Source: Haberlea rhodopensis (lineage: Eukaryota > Streptophyta > Magnoliopsida > Lamiales > Gesneriaceae). Taken from it: DNA of 64,000 nt. Shown here piece by piece: positions 48,151 through 63,318 of this stretch (within the stretch, counting starts at the first letter, position 1; every line of letters starts with the position of its first letter). Under the pieces are notes generated by a model. The model was not told where the DNA came from, did no database searches, and worked only from the letters and a program-made list of their open reading frames with translations. The position numbers and the translations under genes are program-made. The DNA lies in contig CAJQUN010000003.1 of assembly GCA_907163345.1 (NCBI GenBank), forward strand, positions 23,575,879 through 23,639,878, given 5' to 3'.

Positions 48151-48576
48151 ACCTCGACTTTTTTAGAACAGGTCCGGCCAAGAAAAAGAGTGTATCTTAG
48201 AATTCATTTGGATGAAATAATTTGATGAATCTGTATTTCAAATTGTTAATACAAATTCATTCAAGGCTGATTTTGAAATCAACGATTTTCAAATCCACCG
48301 ACATTTTTTAATAATATCAAGATATCTCAAATTCCTAATTATTGAAATGAACTCTTTCAATTCGAATACTAACCTTAGAAAAACATTCTCTCTATTTCTT
48401 GAAAATATATATTTATATCCTTAAAGAAAACAATGATAATTAAAAAACTTTACCATCTAATAGCCTTGACTTAATATTTTTTACTTGATTAAAATTTAAA
48501 ATGTTCCAATAATCTGATGCTTATTATGATATCGTCCTAATTTTTTTCATTTTTTTAGAGATTAAGGGTGATATAA

Positions 48577-48676
48577 TTTTTTTTTTTTCATACCTTGGGG
48601 CTCAAACTCGAGTTCTTCAAAACGAAGATAAATTTTTATCAGTTGAACTACGTCCGGAAGCTATATTGCCCCTAAT
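48577..48676 (-). mobile_element. SINE-like tRNA-derived fragment
   Basis: On the minus strand, ACGTAGTTCAACTGATAAAA (box A-like) and CTCGAGTTTGAGCCCC (box B-like) are spaced as in tRNA-derived SINEs and are followed by an A-rich tail. Read from the sequence only; the family is not identified. Confidence 0.4.
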
Positions 48677-48679
48677 GTT

Positions 48680-49430
48680 TTATCTTGGTTTTTTTTATCT
48701 TTTTATCTTTTTCCCGTCTTTTATTTGTTTTATTATTCTTCTCTCTTATCAATGGCTCTCTTCTCCAACTGCCTTCAGGTCCTCCTCTCTCCCTGTCTTC
48801 GTATTTTTCTTTACACAAAAAATAGATCGAAAAAATGGCATTCAATTTATGATGCATACTTTTCATACATTTTTGATGTCTTCTTAACTATCAATCAAGA
48901 AGTTTATGGGTTCGTATTTCATTTTTGAAGCTCAAAAATATATGTTGAAGGAAAAGATTAAATTTTTTTATGGTTTTGATTCATCTTAAAAGATTCACAT
49001 GCAAAAGATTTTCGTATTTTTAAACGTTGTTTTAATCTTGTAATTTGATTAGTGGATGAGAGTAGTTCTTCATTTTTTATGCTTCCTAATATGTCTGTAA
49101 AAAATTTGTTAGATCTATTCTTGGATATCAATTAATTGGATCGGTTTCATTTATTTTTTTATGTATCATGGCAGGTTGGATTTTAAAATTCGATATTGGA
49201 ATCGAAATTGCCTCAAATGCCGTGATGGTGTGATTTCTTCGTTTCTGCTCTTATTTACACTAACTTGCTAAGAAAAGCCCCATTTTGAGTTGTTTAGTTA
49301 CGTATATAGATATAAGAGGTAAAAACTAGGTGATTTTTTCCTTGGAGTTGGAAAGATCAAAATTAAAGCTACAAGGGTTCAAAATAAAATATTTAAGGTA
49401 AAGATTGGTTATATTGGTTATCTGAATTCA
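48680..49430 (+). promoter_or_regulatory. Probable promoter and 5' UTR region of the phosphatase gene
   Basis: A CT-rich stretch (CTCTCTTATC...CCTCCTCTCTCCCTGTC, about 48740-48800) resembles a plant 5' UTR. A leader intron may lie between it and the coding start at 49431. I cannot fix the transcription start. Confidence 0.35.
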
Positions 49431-50655
49431 ATGTTTCCACAATCGACAAGCCAAATCCATGTTGATGATGCACCGGTCAGCGGCGGCGGCCTCAGGTCAT
49501 TATATTCTAAAGAGCTATTCCATTTAATGTTCTTGAGATTTTTGCCAATTTCTTGCCAAAGCACTAAATCATGAGTTATTGGTTTGTATTTGACCCCAAA
49601 ATACTTGTTAGTTTGGCTGTTTTGAATAGAACCTACAGATGTATCTGCGCGTGTGTATAATATTTATTTGATATTTTGCATGATCTTGTTCTAAGATTGA
49701 ACTTGCAGTTGTGCTTTGTATTTGATATGAGTTATATGGAGTTGATAAAAATTACATTGCCTTTTTGTTGATTTCTCGTGTGTCAATCTTGATATTTGTT
49801 GGTTAAAAGTGGTTGGTGGCCTAGTTCGGTGAAATCTTATGTGGTCTACTTTGATTTGTTGTTTGAAAAATCTTGGTTGATTTGTCTGGTTGGCTAAAAA
49901 TTGGGGTTCATTTTTACATATTGGAGATTGGTCGATGAGATTTCAAACCATGATCCATGGGGCAGAATTTAATTGCTTACATTCCTGTGTGGGCTATGTT
50001 TGTCGTGGTGCTTGTATGGTGTTCACATAAACACAATGGAGATTGGTCGATGAGTTTTCAAACCTTGCTCCATGAGGCATAATTTAATTGCTTACATCTG
50101 ATAATGGAAACTCCTATCTCGGCTATGTTTGTCGTCGTGTGGGTACTGTTGAGATCACCATCTACCGAGAAAAAAAGTTTCAGAAAAACTGATTTGTCAT
50201 TTTCGACATGGTTTTAACACTTTTTTATAAAAATATTTGTTTATTCTTTTTGCTACAATTAATTTGATGACAGAAGTCTGACTAGGAAAATGGTCATGTT
50301 TTTTTTCACTGATTAAGTAGGTACATTATATTCAAGGTTGCATATAGTGGTGTATAGTTTTCAAGCATATTATGGTTTGTTTGTTGAGATTTTTTTCTTT
50401 TTATTTTTTAAATTTGTTCTTTTTTGAAGTTTGAGTTTTGAGGTTTTCGGGATTTGTCACTATGCATTGAAGATGAAAAGATTGTGTGAAATGCTGTGTG
50501 ACTATAGTGTATCTACTATCTTCTTGCAGTCACAATGGAAAGTTTAGCTATGGATACTCGAGTTTTCCGGGTAAAAGGTCTTCAATGGAGGATTTTTACG
50601 AGACAAGGATTGATGGTGTAGAGGGAGAGGTGGTTGGTCTCTTTGGAGTCTTTGA

Positions 50656-50736
<81 letters not shown>

Positions 50737-52931
50737 GTGCACACACACAAAAAAAATATGTGAGGCACTGGATCATTTCATGCTGCTCTGTAAAGGGTGA
50801 AAGTTTTAGAACTCTTTTGTCCATATTTATAACACCCATACATTTGTCCCAAATTCAATATTTTTTTAGTTTCACGGAGCTGGGATATGGTTGGATGTGA
50901 TTTCCCCTTTCTATCAAGTAGAAGATTCATGGCCTAGCCCCCATAATATATTGCAAAAATATTTTATAGAACGGCTATCAAAAAAATTTAATCTTATCTT
51001 CCATGAAATGGTTACTATATTTGATTAGAGGATACATATAATGAGTTGGTTGCCATAGATTGTACTCAAAATAGTGTGTCAGTAAAAATGAATTCATTAA
51101 AATTTACACATTTATGTTATGGAGTTACGGTCAAATTTCTTCCACCTCATCTATTAAGCTCTTGGTTTTCCTTCCATATTACTTAATGGTAATTCCGTAA
51201 GTTATTGGGCGAACAGTTGCTGTCTGGTTTGTTGCATCATGTCAGAATTATTTGAATTTGTCATGATTTATCATCGCTAATGAGAGAGAGTACATTCGGA
51301 GCCATTCTTCATACACCTACCTGGATTTCTTGTTATTTAGGTCACGGGGGAGCTCGAGCTGCAGAATATGTAAAGCAAAACCTTTTCAGTAATCTAATCA
51401 GGCATCCAAAGTTTATTTCTGACACCAAATCTGCTATAGGTATGTGATTGTCTTGCCACTATGGTTGTGACTTAACTCTCTATAAGTCAACTTCTACTTG
51501 TCTTACCTCATTTCCTCTATGTGTTTCCCTTTTCAGCCGATGCATACTGTCGCACAGACTCAGAATATCTGAAATCGGAAAACAATCAGAATAGGGATGC
51601 TGGGTCGACTGCTTCCACTGCAATCCTTGTCGGTGACCGTTTGTTGGTGGCAAATGTTGGGGATTCGAGGGCTGTTATTTCCAGGGGTGGGAAGGGTAAG
51701 ATATACAAGCTTTGTTTTTTTTATTAATCTCTTTTTGATGAACTGAAACATACCCAAATTTTCCATTATTGTTTTTCTTTTTTCTTTTTTTCTTTCTTTC
51801 TTTTTTTGGGGGGTGGGTGGGGGTGGGGGGTTAAGGAACATTATTTGCTTCTGTACCAAATATGCAAAATGATGAAATCAGGAGCCATAAATCTATCGAA
51901 CAATAAGATATGTCGCACCATTGGATCAGCTGATTAGCCATAAATCTACTTTCTCCGTTACTCCAAGACATTCTCCGGAGTATATTATACAATTTGATTA
52001 ATCGTTTATGTATATGTTGCAGCCATTGCTGTCTCTCGAGATCACAAACCAGACCAAACAGATGAGAGACAGCGAATTGAAGATGCTGGAGGTTTCGTGA
52101 TGTGGGCAGGTAAAGAAAGATGGTTCTGTTTCTGTCCATCCGAGGTTATTGTGGAATGTTGTTACGTTATTTTTCAGCATTCTTTTCATTGGATATTGCC
52201 CGCAGGAACTTGGAGAGTTGGAGGAGTGCTTGCTGTATCTCGTGCATTTGGCGATAGACTGTTGAAGCAGTATGTGGTTGCTGATCCAGAAATTCGGGTA
52301 TGGTGTAAGACTTTCCGTAAAAGCATGGACATATATAGAATGAAAATGATACTATTGAAGCGTTTTGTAGCCATTTCTTATTATTTTTATACCAGATTCT
52401 ATGTTAAAAGGAAATTGAAAAAATATTCTGCCTATATAAGTTGTTGCAAAGAAAACCCGGTACTAGCTAACAATATCGTTGATTGATTTCCACAGGAGGA
52501 AAAAGTCGATGATACCCTCGAGTTCCTTATCCTTGCAAGTGATGGACTTTGGGATGTGGTAACGAACGAGGTGAATCATCTGTACATAAAGTTTGATTCT
52601 TGAAGCCAGGGCCGTTTGCATGAGAGTGTGTGTGAACTGGGAGGGGGGGGGGGGGGCATGTGTTTGTAGGTAAAAAAAAATGAAATTTTGACTTTACTAA
52701 GAGAGTGGAGTGATGTTTTTGTTCGGACATAAATATTCAACCTTTTTTGTTGTACAACTTTTTTTTTTTCAGGAAGCCGTTTCCATAACTAAACCGATCC
52801 AAGAACCTGAAGAAGCAGCAAAACGGCTGATGCAGGAAGCATATCAGAGAGGCAGTGCTGATAACATAACCATTGTTGTGGTCCGGTTTCTTGCTAACCA
52901 ACCCGAACCCTCAAATAGTAGCTCTGGTTAA
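49431..52931 (+). CDS. Protein phosphatase 2C, WIN2/PP2C59-like, 287 aa
   Basis: Eight exons: 49431-49495, 50530-50657, 51341-51439, 51537-51695, 52023-52109, 52206-52297, 52496-52570 and 52773-52931. All introns are GT-AG and phases fit (864 bp). It encodes a Mg/Mn-dependent Ser/Thr phosphatase. Motifs: FSYGYSSFPGKRSSMEDFYE, VFDG|HGGARAAE (metal-binding Asp, split by intron 2), DAGSTAS, LLVANVGDSRAV, VSRDHKPD, GG|VLAVSRAFGD, ASDGLWDVV and GSADNIT. It closely resembles Arabidopsis WIN2 (PP2C59), a partner of a bacterial effector, as far as I recall. The conserved start MGYLNS appears here as IGYLNS (ATT at 49413), so translation may begin at the next in-frame ATG, 49431. The donor of intron 2 lies in a CT microsatellite. 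Confidence 0.9.
49923..50150. repeat. 115-bp tandem duplication in PP2C intron 1
   Basis: GGAGATTGGTCGATGAG..TTTCAAACC..G.TCCATG occurs at 49923 and again at 50038, followed in both by ATTTAATTGCTTACAT and GGCTATGTTTGTCGT. The copies have diverged. Confidence 0.8.
50658..50748. repeat. CT/CA compound microsatellite at the PP2C intron 2 donor
   Basis: The intron begins GTCTCTCT... and runs into about 30 CT units followed by about 15 CA units, with one CG interruption. The exon-intron junction is fixed by the flanking protein motif VFDG|HGG. Confidence 0.9.
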
Positions 52932-54006
52932 AGGCGTATGTGTCTGGCTCGTTTCGACCCGGCATCTTTCATCTGGTTCTCTACTTTATGGAGTGGAGAT
53001 AGCACATAACATATATATTTTACTGAAGTTTAGAAACAACATAGATCCCAGTCTGGCTGAGATTATTTATTTAAAAAGTTATGATTTAGAACTAAAGAAC
53101 ATGTAACCTTAGATTTTCAACTTAATGGGTGATCTGTATTAATGTTTGCTGTGTAACATTTTTAGTGCCTGCGATATACATTTATTTGAAGATGATGTTG
53201 CCACAATGTTTGAATTTTTGGTTGTTGTGCTCTGTTTGTTCTGTATTATTAATTACTGATTAATCAAGCATACGGTAATTTAAGCATGTGATATTATGAT
53301 GTAAACATTCACGATTTTATATATTGAAATATGAGATATAATATGAACTATAATATGATATTCACGGTTTTAGATATTAAAATATGAGATATAATATGAA
53401 TTATATTAGGCAAAGAATATATATATATATTTTTTTTCTTTTCATTTCCTATCAAGACACTGTTAAACCCAACCTCAACCTCAAATTCGAGAATCACTAC
53501 TCAATTGAGTTCACAAGAAATATTTCATTTTTCCTTTTTTTGTTTGTGTTCTTGTTTTCACCTGAGCCCAAAGGGAGTGTTGCTCGGGTCGACTTGCCTC
53601 AAATGCATATGTAGATGTGGTTCACACTTGTCCAAGCTTGGTTGTTTAACAATAACCAAGCTCTGGACTTGTGAAAGATTCACTCTCATGGTTTTTTTCT
53701 CACAAACGCAGAAATCATTTTTATTGCTGTCGCAAGAATTGAAGAATTACGTCTCACGTAGTGATGGCCAAAACCCATAAATTGATATAAAACACTCGAT
53801 CCAACTTCCCGATTCAAAGAAGAGATTTTACATGATTGAAAATTGTACAAGAACATAATGCAAGATGATAACACATATAGGAAATAGGATAAACTTCCTG
53901 AATACTATAGTTTACCCGTTTTTAGCCAGAATTACTGGTTTTTCCAGAGAGTAGTACATCAAATTTAAGTAGTTCTTAGCAAATTGTTTGAAAAACTCGA
54001 GTAGCC
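52932..54006. other. Spacer between PP2C and ubiquitin-RUB genes
   Basis: 3' flanks of two convergent genes. It holds a near-tandem repeat of about 53 bp (ATTCACG.TTTTA.ATATT.AAATATGAGATATAATATGAA, 53308 and 53361). No additional gene is supported. Confidence 0.5.
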
Positions 54007-57900
<3,894 letters not shown>

Positions 57901-57949
57901 GAGATACAACTGAGAAACAGACATTTAGAAAATCCTTATTAATGAGCTT

Positions 57950-58046
57950 CTAGGCCTAGACCAGTTGGTAAGAGCTCGTCTTCACTTTTGCGAGACTCGA
58001 ACTGTGCGGAAAATATTTAGACCCTCCCCCTCTTAAAAAAAAAATC
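57950..58046 (+). mobile_element. Possible SINE-like fragment
   Basis: TAGGCCTAGACCAGTTGGTAAGAGC resembles the 5' tRNA part (box A) and GCGAGACTCGAACTG resembles a box B. A pyrimidine stretch and about ten A residues follow. Weak, and no TSD is clear. Confidence 0.3.
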
Positions 58047-59067
58047 CACATTAATCATCATCATCCTTTTTCCACCGTCTGAATGCATCCATTTAGTAGT
58101 TCTCCATCCCTGGCCATAGGATCATAGCTATGTTACATCCGCGGGGCAATCCAGCAATCCACAACATACACGGTGAAAGATGTGGATCACCCTCGGACAA
58201 ATCAAAGAGTTAATGTTGGAGTAGAACTACATGATGGAATCATCCCATGTCCTCTATGACATTTATTTACCTCCGTTTTCTGCAAACCATATGTGCAATT
58301 CTTCCAGCATCTTAATCTGTCAGCTCTTATCTTTCGCCTTCTGGATGCGCCTAAAATGTATTTTAAGCGATCTTCTTAGGCAAAGCGTTCCGGTGAAACC
58401 AGCATAGAAATTGTAATTAAAAAACCTTACTTATATCTCCCCAAGCATCATTAGAGCACTTCAACTTTAAGGTCGCAGCATTGAAATTAAACTGGATTTT
58501 TTACAAACATCTGCACACTTGATCCAACGGGCATCTGCTGCTTTCATGCCAGTGATGGATGATATCATCTATCTTCACATCCAAATTGAAAGGAGCCAAC
58601 ATGAACGCCTCAAATAAAAAGCCGACGGCGTGTACTCCATGGTGCTGGCTTCCAAATGCTTCGACAAGGCCTCGTCCATTTCTGTTTCTAGAATTTGACC
58701 GATTCAAAAACATATCAATAAAATCCAGGAGTAAGAAAGGTTAAAATAACATGCAAGTGAAATGTAAGAGCTCGGATTCCTCACAAGCTGTAGAAGTATT
58801 GGAATTCTAAACATAAGACAAATAGTTACCGGTTATTTAGTAAAATGAAAAATAACATTGGTAATCCAAATACAGAAAAGTAGTGAAAGATGGTTCCAAA
58901 TTATATAGAGAATCAAAATATTTGCAATAGAGAGGAGAAAACAGTACAACAGTAGTGAAGACAGATACCTCAACTAGAAGTCCAAGCTGCACCATACCAA
59001 GCAAAAGCTCTGCACAAAGGTGAAAGCTTTTGCACCACGGGGATAGATAATTAAATATTAATACCAC
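58047..59067. other. Spacer and 3' flank of the PPR gene
   Basis: No gene recognised. The part next to 59068 is probably the 3' UTR of the minus-strand PPR gene. A short open frame on the minus strand (58713-58501) has no known motif. Confidence 0.4.
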
Positions 59068-61608
59068 TCAACTTCCTCTCTTTAACCATATCAGATAAAG
59101 ATCGAACACTTTATCCAGCTCTCCCATCTTGAAGTATTTCTTCATTAGTATAAGAAACGGAACATGATCCACTTGTAAACCCGACCAAAGCACCTTGAAA
59201 AAGAGCTCTTCTGCCTGCTTCAAGCTACCTCGTAAACAATAATACTTAAGTAATGTAGTATAAGTTACAATATCTGGATCACACCCTTTCTTGATCATCT
59301 CATCATGTAGCTGGTGGGCAGAACTTAAGAGACCAATATTACAAGCAGCAACAATCAACATATTGTAAGTGACTAAATCAGGGAAAATACCATGTAATAG
59401 CATCTCTTTCTTCAGGTAATGAACCTTATCAATATTTCCGTTTCTTATTTGAGCATGAATCAGCGCATTATACGTGTAAATATTAGGTAAGACACCAAAT
59501 TCAACCATTTGATTTCTCACACACATCGCATTATGTACGTCTCCACATTTCCCAAAGGCCAGAATTATGATATTAAAAATGAGAGGATCTGGTTTAATTG
59601 AGTACTTCAACATGTGACGAAGAAAATTATTAGCTCTAACTGCATCTCCATTAATGCACAAACCTTGGATAATCATTTTGTAGGTGATGTGATCAGGGAC
59701 GACGCCCATCATCGACATATCACCAAAAACATAACATGCCTCATCGATCCTGCCTGCCTTGCAAAGCTTGCCAATTAGAGTATTATATGTAATAACATCA
59801 GGAAGATAACCACTTTTAAACATTTGGCACAATGATTTATACGCACATTTCATGTCTCCACCAGAACAGAGTCCATGAACAATAACATTATATGCAACAA
59901 CATCAGCCTCTATACCCCGTTGGAGTACATCATTCCAACAAGTGAGTGCTTCAACAGGGTTTCCAATCTTGAAGTAGCCATCCATAAGGATAGTTGAAGT
60001 GATTATCTCTGAGGTTTCCCCATCATTATCATCTCCCAATATCTTCTCGAGAAGCTTTCTTGCATCCTCTAATAAACCCTTCCGGCAAAGGGCATGCACG
60101 AGAATATTACAAGAGACTCTGTTTGGCCTGACTCCATGGTTAGCCATGGTAGAAAAAAGATCCAGAGCCTTATCCACTTTATCGACAAGGCAATAACCCT
60201 TCATTAAAGTGTTATAAGTAGCGCAAGTAGGAAACGGTCCCTGGAATAACATCTCTGTAACAAGCCACTCTGCCTTCCCTAAGTCACCGCTTTTGCATAG
60301 TGCATTTAAAAGGCAATTGTGAGTTACAATATCAGGAAGTCTAAGCTGCTGAACCATCTTAGTCCAAAGGCACAGAGCCGCTCCTAACTTACCTTCCAAA
60401 CACAAAGACCTTATAAGAGTTATATCACTACTATAATCTGTTTCGAATATAGCACCACAATTGCTTGTATGAACCCAACTTATGCTTTCCCTGCATATAT
60501 TTGGAGACCGAGTTAAAAAACATGCAACAAACATTGATTGAAGCTATCATGGTCAAAAGTTGTTGATGGATGCCAAGTTCGTCATAGTTTTCTCACATAA
60601 CATAACCAAACTGATTTACAAAAACTGATCAGTCTAAATTAACATTACGATCAGTCTAAAGATAATCGTGTCACATGACTTTGAATTAACATCAGACGGT
60701 TTCAGTTCCCCCTAATACAAAGAATAGCACATAATCGCCACCACCATCAAATTATGCTTGTGGATAACCACTAGCTTGGTATGAAAAAGGTTTAATTTCT
60801 ATGGCAAGGTCCAGTGCGTTAGTTAAAAATATAGGGTATCCTTGATATCTCCTACAAACGAGCTTAAATTGATCCATTCAAACGCCATAAGCAATGTGGA
60901 TATATTCTCAATTTAAAAAATTAAACATTAAAAAGATCGAGCGTAGGCATTGAGCTCCAATTCATATCAGAGCAAGATCAAGATTTTAACAAAAAGATAG
61001 TGATAACCAATGAAAGTCATAAAAACAAACCTCATGGTTTTTAAGCGATCCAAACTTCCCTTTAGCAACGCATCCAATACGTTGAAAACCGCACCACTTG
61101 GATCTCCTTCGCCATCTGAGATTTCCTTCTCATTTTGAACATCATTCACACACCTAATATGTAGAAAAAAATAGGAAAAGTTGGTCCATTCACGCGATTA
61201 AAAAAAATCAAGGAAATGCTCTTACCTGGATTGAATCAAGTTGAAGCTGTATTTCGAGCAATAAAGAGAAATTTGGTCTTTCAATGAATCAATAATTTGG
61301 AAGCTCCCGCACAGTATTCGTAGAAGAAAATTAGATTCTTGAGCGGGTAATAAAAGCTGGAACTTAAATACTCAAAAAAGTTAGAATTTGTATTGGAATT
61401 ACAGAGGGAGAGAGGGCAACCTTTACTTACAGATTGCATTGGTTCCGGAGAATCGCACCGTTGAGGGAGGCGATAGCGACGGAGACAACGGCGGGGCCAA
61501 GCTGCTGCGAGCAGTAGAAGGAATTGAAATGAGAAAGGCCCTACTAAGGGTTTGAAACCGGATTCCAAGAAATAGAAACTTGGGCTCAAAATATTTGGGC
61601 CAACCCAT
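59068..61608 (-). CDS. Pentatricopeptide repeat protein, P class, about 622 aa
   Basis: Minus strand, four exons: 61431-61608, 61226-61370, 61031-61153 and 59068-60490. Phases fit (1869 bp). The serine/arginine-rich N-terminus (LSRAFLISIPSTARSSLAPP) looks like an organelle transit peptide. A non-repeat segment follows (VFNVLDALLKGSLDRLKTMR), then about 11-12 PPR motifs of 35 residues (DIVTHNCLLNALCKSGDLGKA, DVITYNTLIGKLCKAGRIDEA and so on). No E or DYW domain is present, so it is P class. Such proteins bind organellar RNA and affect its stability, splicing or translation; the target is unknown. Exons 1-2 are less certain than 3-4: intron 1 is only 60 bp but has a TTCTAAC branch-like site. The start at 61608 is the last in-frame ATG of exon 1; one upstream in-frame ATG is possible. 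Confidence 0.88.
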
Positions 61609-61689
61609 TTTTCTATCTTTCTTTTTCGAAGAACCCAACCAATTAGATTGTACTGCCACATTATACCACCTATTTATGATGTGATGCCT

Positions 61690-62552
61690 TGAAACATATT
61701 GTAGTCGTAGGTGGCAAAGAGCCGACATCGAGGTGCCAAAAAGATTGTATGAGCTCTAATAGAAGATCAACTAGTTATCCCTAGAGCCACTGTTGGATCA
61801 CTAAGGCAAACTTTCGTCCCTGTAAGATGGGTGGGTCTTGCAGCCAAGCTCCCTTTCGTCTTTGCAGCCAATCTTCACCCAACCCGAGGAAACTTTTGCA
61901 CGCCTCAGTTACTAGGGACAGCAATGGGGCGAGTCTAAACCCGAACCCGTATTGAACCCGACCCGTCAGGGCGGGTCTTTTTGAAGCGGGGTGGGACGGG
62001 TCCCGAGTTTGGCCAGACCCGCCCCGATATGCATATATTAATTTTTGTTTCAAAAATTTACTATTGAATATACATTTTCACTTCTTTGATTGGATATAAG
62101 TGTCATTATTTAATTTATATCAAAACATATATGTTCATATCAAAGAAATTGGACATTTTAAAGGGAATTAGATCAACTTTGATAACTTAAAGATAGTTTT
62201 ACCAGACTTATTATTAATATTTACTAGATAAAAACATAAAATTCAATCACAAAATTCATTTTTTGTACTTCAAAATTGATTTTTAGCTAATAAATAATTT
62301 TTTTGAAAAAATAAAAAAAAATCAAACAGGGTGGGGCGGGGTGGGGCCACCGGATTCGAGGGGTGAGGTGGGTCTGGAACAATCTTTTTTTATAGTGGAT
62401 CGAGTCTCGGATTGGCCAAATCCATCACAAACCCGTTGCCATCCCTACCAGTTACCTTTTGGAAGGTCTACCCCCATAGAAACTGTGCATCAGAGATTGT
62501 CCCTTGACCCGTAAGTTCTAACACAAGGTTAGAATTCTTGCTCTTCCCGAGT
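61690..62552 (-). other. Plastid 23S rRNA (rrn23) fragment, NUPT, split by a MITE
   Basis: The reverse complement matches the peptidyl-transferase region of plastid 23S rRNA. + strand pieces include GTGGCAAAGAGCCGACATCG, GTTATCCCTAGAG, GGATCACTAAGGCAAACTTT, GGGTGGGTCTTGCAG, GAGGAAACTTTTGCACGCCT and, beyond the MITE, CATAGAAACTGT...ACACAAGGTTAGAATTC. It contains many substitutions and deletions, so it is old. The MITE at 61913-62447 interrupts it at CGTTACC. The left end overlaps the promoter side of the PPR gene. Confidence 0.88.
61913..62447. mobile_element. hAT-type MITE (535 bp) inside the rrn23 fragment
   Basis: Ends TAGGGACAGCAATGGGGC and, inverted, AACCCGTTGCCATCCCTA, the TAGGGATGGCAACGGG-type terminus common in plants. 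The 8-bp flanks are TCAGTTAC (61905-61912) and CCAGTTAC (62448-62455), with one mismatch. The GC-rich ends repeat CCCGACCCG/GGGGCGGG text, and the interior is AT-rich and non-coding. Confidence 0.88.
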
Positions 62553-62854
62553 TTATATTACATTTTTTATATCTTAATATACAATCATTATCTAAATTCA
62601 GCATTTAGTATTGCAAAAGGTTATTACTATGGCATATTACTACTATAACTAAAAAAATTAATTACTCGTTTATTATATAAAAAAATCCATTATATTCCAA
62701 CATTATATAATATTCATGATAAAGATTATGTTTTTTTAAAAAAAATACTTGCCTAACATGGATCGTATTATTTAATGCAAGTTACATTTATGGAGAATAT
62801 TTTTTTGAAAATTCCAAAAATACAACCAAACATGTTTCTAAGGAGCCTTAAGAT

Positions 62855-63318
62855 GGATAATTCTACCCTACACCGGGTGGATTACACTATTCATTCGGTA
62901 ACCATCATATTTTGGTAATCAATTTAAAAAGAAACATATAGATATAGATATTGTCACATTTTTATGTGAAAATTAAAGATTTGAAAACTTAATATTTTAA
63001 ATTTGAAATTTATATATATATATCAATATTCAACAGTAAAAAAGTTTACATTGATATCTACATTTCTCCCTTCTATTTTTTTTGGGTAAAATCATAATTT
63101 TAAAATCAAATATTTTTAAATTTGAATAGTATAACAAATTTATATAAAAAAATTTATTCTACAAAATTTATAAATGCTAAAAACTTATTCTATCCATTTG
63201 TAAAATGGCAACAATACTGAAATTAAATTTTTTCTACACATAAATGTTTTCTTTTGTTAATTGTGGTTATCAAATAAAGAAAGGGTTGAAACTCACCGTG
63301 TATAGGATAGAATTATCC
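62855..63318. mobile_element. Putative TIR element (464 bp)
   Basis: GGATAATTCTACCCTACACCGGGTG at the left pairs with the reverse complement of CACCGTGTATAGGATAGAATTATCC at the right (about 20 of 25 bases). TAAGAT occurs just outside both ends, but not at exactly matching offsets, so the TSD is unresolved. AT-rich, no coding frame. Confidence 0.6.

Noticed and set aside
50544..50800. Open frames encoding long Ser-Leu or Arg-Glu repeats
   Set aside because: They come from reading the CT/CA microsatellite at the intron 2 donor of the phosphatase gene.
57950..58046. Functional tRNA gene
   Set aside because: Only loose box A and box B similarity and no cloverleaf can be drawn. It is at best a SINE-like fragment.
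60532..60534. ATG at 60534 as the start of a 488-residue PPR protein
   Set aside because: A consensus acceptor (ATATGCAG at 60491) and matching upstream exons extend the protein in phase. The 15 codons before the acceptor are intron.
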